In this document: one piece after another, positions 13,701 to 17,545 of the stretch | How positions within the stretch are numbered: position 1 is the stretch's first letter | Layout of the letters: each line of letters opens with the position of its first letter | Assembly (NCBI RefSeq): GCF_934476685.1 | Contig: NZ_CAKSNX010000018.1 | Span: 1 to 17,545, forward strand | DNA from: an uncultured Ruminococcus sp. | Lineage (GTDB): Bacteria; Bacillota; Clostridia; Oscillospirales; Ruminococcaceae | Length of the DNA: 17,545 nucleotides | Direction: 5' to 3' | Position numbers and translations under genes: made by a program | The notes under the pieces: generated by a model | The model's database searches: none | What the model saw: only the letters and a program-made list of their open reading frames with translations | Told to the model about the DNA's origin: nothing

Positions 13701-15650
13701 TTAATTATTAAAACTCCTATACCTAGCCATAAGTGACATAACATCGTATTTGCACATATCTGGAGCGGTCTTTACAAGCTTATCCTGCGTTACAAGACAG
13801 GGATTTTGCTTGAGAATATCGCTGCGTTCGCCGAAAGTCCAGCCAGCAGACACCATATAGCAGCACCAGCGTCTATGCTCCATAGAGGCGATCTCATAGG
13901 CAAAATCGTCTTCGATAAGCCTTTCCAGCACGTCAGCTTCGCTGCCATTTAGCCGCCAAGCACTGCCAGTATCGGTAAACAGCGAACCATTTTTGCCTAC
14001 CAGTTCATCTATCTTCTTTTCGGGATCGACATTAAGTTCATGAGCAAGACGACCTATAACGACTTGTTTTATAGGCTCATGATACGCAGCTGCCCTGCTT
14101 GAAGCTCGCTTGAAAAGCTTTGTTTCAAGCCATGCGCTCTCAACGTCGAAATTGTCGTTGGCAGAATCACCGCCATCAGAAACTATGTTGATGTTGTGAT
14201 ACAGTTTATTAAAATTCTTAGCCTCGCTGTCGAGCCGCCTGCCCATTAACAGATCAAGCGAAAGTATATCAGAACGTTTCTCCATAATACGAATGTCGGA
14301 GAAGATAGTGTCGTTGCCTGCAATATAATCCGCTATCATTGGGTTGTCATCGGAGCGCAGGATAACAGGTGTTTTTACACCGACTTTTGAAGAGAAATAG
14401 CGGTTCAACTGCATGGCACAATCAACAGAGGCGGAAGTATCGCCTATTGAAACGAGCGCATATGTGTACGGAGAAATACGGTCATTCGCCTCTACCGTTT
14501 CGATAAAACGTCTGCTGCGAACATTTATGCTATGAAAGTTTATCTCAAGCCTTCCATCAGCTGTATCGCTATGCATAATTAGACTATTATTATCCGTGTG
14601 AAAAGTCCCCTCGCCAAACGTGTTGGCGAAAATGTCCAGCTTATCATTGCCGTCGAGGTCAAAAACATCTATAACTATTGAGTTGCCAGCACTGACTACG
14701 CCTAAGTTCATCGCCTTTAACACAGCCTGTCTGCCTGTTTCACCGAAACCGACAACAAGCATTCTCATATCCCATTCCGAAAGCTTTTTGTCAGAGTTAA
14801 GATAAAAGGTGTGCAGCGGAACGTCGTTGTACAATTTATAAACTTGCAGTTCTGGGAGGCTTACAGTTTCGAGGTCAAAGGCAAAACGCCCACCACGCCT
14901 GCTGTCGTAATAGTCTTCGACAAGCTTGCTCATTCCCTCGTCCTCGCAGCGGCATATAACCTTTGCACCCGACATAAGCGCAACCCCTGTTTCTTCGTCA
15001 CCCATACGGAACATTCGCAGCACCGAGAAATTCTTCAATGAGGATTCGTCAAACAGTATCAACGTTTCAGCACGGTCAATATGCAGCTTTTTAAACTCTC
15101 GTTCTACCTGTTCAGGTGTAAGAACAGTCGTGTCAAGCGTGCTTACAAAGCAGTTGTGCTTGCTAAGTTCAAATCGCTCATCGGAGGAAATTTCCTTATC
15201 GGTCACAACGTACAGAAAACTGTCCTTATCGGCGGTCTTTATAAAATCGTTTATAAGAGTCTTGACCTCTTCGTTATAGCCGAAAAGTGTCGTCATCTTT
15301 CCGCCTTTGCTCTTTCTTATGCGGAACACAAACCGCAGCATATTCTCAAGCAGTCGGTAAACGGCTGCAACCGTGCAGTAAGGGGCAGTAAACACCGCAA
15401 GTCCGTATGTATAACAGATCACCATTTTAACAGTGTTCGGATCTTCGACCATTTTCTGCATTGCATCTCTTAGCCCGATGGACGGTCGGAAAGCGAATGC
15501 GCTGATGCTGTTTTGCAGCACCATAAGAAATTTAAAAAATGCGTCGTCATCGGGGTAGAAAACGATTCCCTCGGCAGATGCGGCAACAAAAGAGAATATC
15601 GTAAGTATTAGTATAAATTTGTGCTTAAAAAGTCCTTTCGGCTCGTTCAT
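13701..15650 (-). CDS. membrane protein with TrkA_N-like and C-terminal RyR domains
   Basis: This 649-residue protein has an N-terminal membrane unit: TM1 at about 11-32, a shorter hydrophobic segment at 38-54 and TM2 at about 77-108. A basic stretch (RIRKSKGGK) and a first Rossmann-like unit with FGYNEEV (123-129) follow. A second unit carries VVGFGETGRQ (G301-x-G303-x-x-G306), the dinucleotide-binding loop of TrkA_N/RCK domains. The C terminus, EHRRWCCYMVSAGWTFG to NPCLV (about 591-620), matches the RyR domain. The TM-hydrophobic-TM-RCK order resembles ligand-gated potassium channels, but no GYG selectivity filter is visible, so channel activity is unproven. CGGAGG lies 8 bases before the ATG. 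It starts 15 bases after the TIR gene and must act with it. Confidence 0.82.
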   Translation of the reverse strand: MNEPKGLFKHKFILILTIFSFVAASAEGIVFYPDDDAFFKFLMVLQNSISAFAFRPSIGLRDAMQKMVEDPNTVKMVICYTYGLAVFTAPYCTVAAVYRLLENMLRFVFRIRKSKGGKMTTLFGYNEEVKTLINDFIKTADKDSFLYVVTDKEISSDERFELSKHNCFVSTLDTTVLTPEQVEREFKKLHIDRAETLILFDESSLKNFSVLRMFRMGDEETGVALMSGAKVICRCEDEGMSKLVEDYYDSRRGGRFAFDLETVSLPELQVYKLYNDVPLHTFYLNSDKKLSEWDMRMLVVGFGETGRQAVLKAMNLGVVSAGNSIVIDVFDLDGNDKLDIFANTFGEGTFHTDNNSLIMHSDTADGRLEINFHSINVRSRRFIETVEANDRISPYTYALVSIGDTSASVDCAMQLNRYFSSKVGVKTPVILRSDDNPMIADYIAGNDTIFSDIRIMEKRSDILSLDLLMGRRLDSEAKNFNKLYHNINIVSDGGDSANDNFDVESAWLETKLFKRASSRAAAYHEPIKQVVIGRLAHELNVDPEKKIDELVGKNGSLFTDTGSAWRLNGSEADVLERLIEDDFAYEIASMEHRRWCCYMVSAGWTFGERSDILKQNPCLVTQDKLVKTAPDMCKYDVMSLMARYRSFNN

Positions 15651-15665
15651 GGTCTGATCCTCCGT

Positions 15666-17171
15666 TTAGCTCCCCTCTCTTGAAAGCTCGTTGCCGTTCT
15701 TATCGTAATTTATCGTAATGGAAGGAGTGAAGAGATTATCTGCTGCCGTACCTTCCTGATAGTAATATGTGCCATCTGCATAGGTATATGTCAAAGATCC
15801 GGAACCGTTCCACTTATCGTCTTTATATTCCCCTTCGTATACTTTTATATCTCCATTAGTATAGTATACTGTATCTTTTCCGTTTCCTTGTATTAGATCT
15901 TCTTCCCAATTATCACTTTCTATTACCCATGTTTTTAAATTACCACTTTTATATGTAATAGTAACTTTTCCACTACCACTCAGCTTTCCTTTATGGAACT
16001 GTCCTTCACGCACCTGTATATCCTTGTCATTTTCATCACTATAATAATAAGTACGAGTTCCTTTATCGTCAGTTACTTTTCCGTTATTAAAATTACACTC
16101 ATAAACATCTTTGATAATTTCATTTCCATCGGGATAAATCTGTTCACGAGTGCCAACACCATTTCCAAAGCCATTATCAAAGGATACCTCAAAAACATAC
16201 TTGTATCCATTTGGATTTTCTACGGTTACGGTGTTTTGACCGTTGAGTTTGCCATCTGAAAATTCACCCTTGGCGGTCATTTTCCATTCGCCGCTATCGT
16301 TCGTTAATGTTCCTGTAAATTCACCTTCGCCTTCGGGGATATCACCGTTCACCTCTCCGAAATAAGTGCCTGTATATGTATCGTTATTGAAATTCATTTT
16401 TATATCACTTAAGGTCCCTGTTTTTCCTTCGCCGGTAGTTCCTGCCGTGCTTTCAACCGCCGTGATCGAACTTTCAGGTTTTGAGTTGGCAGTTTGAACC
16501 TTGTCATTATCCTTTCCGCCGAAAACGGATATGCAGACAATTATGGCAATGAGAGCCACTGCACCCGCCGAAGCACCGATAATAATATTACGTTTCTTGT
16601 TATCAGTCTTTACCGCAGGAGCAGAAGGGGTGTATGGCATAGCTCCGCCAGCGGCCATTGCCGAGACAGCCGCCTGTGCCATTCCCTGCACATCCTGCAA
16701 ATTTTCGGGATTGTCCGTATGGATATGCAAATTGTCGATATAGGTATTATTGGTTATGTTCTGGACATTTCTTCCTATTATACCTACGACCAGATTATAT
16801 AGCTCCTCCAGTTTGTAATCTTTCTTGGCGTAATTGGCAGATATCCAGTGTGCTCCAGTCAGATAATACTCAAAAGATCCCGAAAGTTCGGTCTCGTCTA
16901 CCTTGTATGGAACAACAAAAACATCGTCCTTGCTCTCCGCAAGGCTAAGTTCACGTCCGACCTGACTAGAGGCAGCGGAGTTTTCGCTGTATATGAGCAA
17001 AAACACCTTACTCGCTGTTATTGCAGTGCTTATTGAAGCTGCCCAGTCGCTGCCGGGAACGATATTTCTCGGTGCTATCCAGCATGAGAGTCCCTTTTCC
17101 TCTAAAAACTGGCAGACCTTATCTGCTATCGGTTTATCCTTAGAGCTATGGCTCAAAAATACATCTGACAT
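15666..17171 (-). CDS. TIR domain-transmembrane-MORN repeat protein
   Basis: This 501-residue protein starts with a TIR domain (about 1-135): DVFLSHSSKDKPIADKV, then CWIAPRNIVPGSDW, and VGREL with Glu74, a candidate for the catalytic Glu of NAD-cleaving TIR domains. A linker and KTDNKKRN precede a single TM helix (about 195-217). About 285 outside residues are built from MORN-type repeats (for example YTGTYFGEV and YEGEYKDDKWNGSG). The positive charges before the helix predict TIR inside and MORN outside. The ATG at 17171 has AAAGGA 13 bases upstream, rather far, but an in-frame TGA three codons upstream rules out earlier starts. I infer an envelope-sensing TIR effector or signalling protein. 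Confidence 0.85.
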   Translation of the reverse strand: MSDVFLSHSSKDKPIADKVCQFLEEKGLSCWIAPRNIVPGSDWAASISTAITASKVFLLIYSENSAASSQVGRELSLAESKDDVFVVPYKVDETELSGSFEYYLTGAHWISANYAKKDYKLEELYNLVVGIIGRNVQNITNNTYIDNLHIHTDNPENLQDVQGMAQAAVSAMAAGGAMPYTPSAPAVKTDNKKRNIIIGASAGAVALIAIIVCISVFGGKDNDKVQTANSKPESSITAVESTAGTTGEGKTGTLSDIKMNFNNDTYTGTYFGEVNGDIPEGEGEFTGTLTNDSGEWKMTAKGEFSDGKLNGQNTVTVENPNGYKYVFEVSFDNGFGNGVGTREQIYPDGNEIIKDVYECNFNNGKVTDDKGTRTYYYSDENDKDIQVREGQFHKGKLSGSGKVTITYKSGNLKTWVIESDNWEEDLIQGNGKDTVYYTNGDIKVYEGEYKDDKWNGSGSLTYTYADGTYYYQEGTAADNLFTPSITINYDKNGNELSREGS

Positions 17172-17217
17172 TCTCGATCACTAATCCTTTCAATACTTCT
17201 AATCCGTTTTTATACAC

Positions 17218-17259
17218 AAAAAGCACAGTACACCCGATACTTACAGACGCACTGCGCTT
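17218..17259 (-). terminator. terminator-like hairpin in the leader of the TIR operon
   Basis: Reading the minus strand, AAGCGCAGT (17251-17259) pairs with ACTGTGCTT (17221-17229), 9 pairs including one G-U, followed by a T5 run (17218-17222). It lies about 45 bases before the TIR start codon, so transcription from the promoter at 17417-17445 must pass it. Confidence 0.65.
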
Positions 17260-17410
17260 ATTATTTATATTCCAAAATTGACAGAACTACCCTGTCTGTC
17301 TTATCATACAAACCCCACATAATTTTGCCAACCCCCTTTTATATAAATATATAAAACGATTACTATATTTTGTTTAAGCAAAAAAAGTATTTCAATTTGC
17401 CAATTTTATT
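17218..17410 (-). ncRNA. structured leader RNA or small RNA upstream of the TIR operon
   Basis: Downstream of a strong minus-strand promoter there is no ORF but a nested set of helices: P1 17341-17349 with 17262-17270 (9 pairs), P2 17321-17327 with 17273-17279 (7 pairs), and P3 17295-17300 with 17280-17285 (6 pairs, 9-base loop). P2 and P3 abut, so they may stack. A 13-base internal loop with a G5 run lies between P1 and P2, and a 20-base single-stranded segment with a G4 run between P2 and P3. Two bases after P1 the terminator hairpin begins. This is the architecture of a riboswitch-like attenuator or of a free-standing small RNA. I recognise no known class. Confidence 0.5.
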
Positions 17411-17416
17411 ATATTA

Positions 17417-17445
17417 ATTATACCAAGAAATCAGCTTTAAGTCAA
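17417..17445 (-). promoter_or_regulatory. strong promoter upstream of the leader RNA and TIR operon
   Basis: On the minus strand TTGACT (17440-17445), a 17-base spacer and TATAAT (17417-17422) form a near-consensus sigma-A promoter. The predicted start is near 17410, about 240 bases before the TIR ATG. Confidence 0.75.
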
Positions 17446-17524
17446 TAGTTTTTGTCAAAATGGAGAATATGTGAAAATTGCAATATAAAATGTCACCAAA
17501 GTTCAGAAGGGAGATTTAGTAAAA

Positions 17525-17545
17525 GTGACGCTTCAAAAGGTGAAA
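17525..17545 (+). CDS. possible start of a rightward gene running off the right edge
   Basis: GTG at 17525 opens seven codons to the window end, with AGAAGGGAG upstream; the spacing of 11 bases is somewhat long. The upstream 60 bases contain no convincing -35/-10 pair. Only seven codons are visible, so the product cannot be named. Confidence 0.35.

Noticed and set aside
17284..17337. G-quadruplex in the leader of the TIR operon (G5, G4 and G3 runs on the minus strand)
   Set aside because: There are too few well-spaced runs and the loops are long; ordinary helices explain the segment better.
1..17545. CRISPR array, tRNA or rRNA genes
   Set aside because: I saw no regularly spaced direct repeats and no tRNA cloverleaf or rRNA-like segment.

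Overview
The window looks like a stretch of chromosome from a low-to-moderate GC gut Firmicute. Ruminococcus-like Oscillospiraceae is my best guess, inferred from AGGAGG-type ribosome binding sites, TTGACA/TATAAT promoters, gene content and codon style. No rRNA, tRNA or marker gene confirms it.

Layout. (1) Positions 1-1230: a broken IS3-family (IS150-like) insertion sequence whose transposase is cut off about 55 bases from the left edge. The promoter, RBS and ATG of another leftward gene follow it directly. (2) 1255-3762, minus strand: a ketopantoate-reductase-family enzyme and a MATE exporter, each with its own promoter. (3) 3904-4776, plus: a LysR regulator divergent from the MATE gene. (4) 4887-6119, plus: a U32-peptidase-like Cys-rich protein and a small Dabb-domain protein, sharing one promoter and one terminator. 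(5) 6489-11085, plus: a solute-binding lipoprotein followed by a large membrane GGDEF-EAL protein, a probable ligand-to-cyclic-di-GMP signalling pair. (6) 11262-13397, plus: a tightly packed operon of a ferredoxin-type aldo/keto reductase, an ECF transporter S component and a DUF1893 protein. (7) 13701-17171, minus: a two-gene operon of a TIR-TM-MORN protein and a 2TM-TrkA_N-RyR protein, preceded by a strong promoter and a nested, terminator-ended leader RNA. (8) The right edge may hold the first codons of a rightward gene.

The most notable system is region 7. A TIR effector-type domain is tethered to the membrane with an extracellular MORN domain. It is co-transcribed with a membrane protein that carries nucleotide-binding (TrkA_N) and RyR domains. 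These are parts seen in prokaryotic conflict systems, and the leader RNA could control the operon or be a separate small RNA. I infer a candidate envelope-sensing defence or stress system; nothing in the sequence proves that function.

Regions 5 and 6 are also worth attention. The solute-binding protein has no permease partner in view and sits 28 bases from a cyclic-di-GMP enzyme. The AKR-ECF-DUF1893 trio looks like an uncharacterised salvage pathway.
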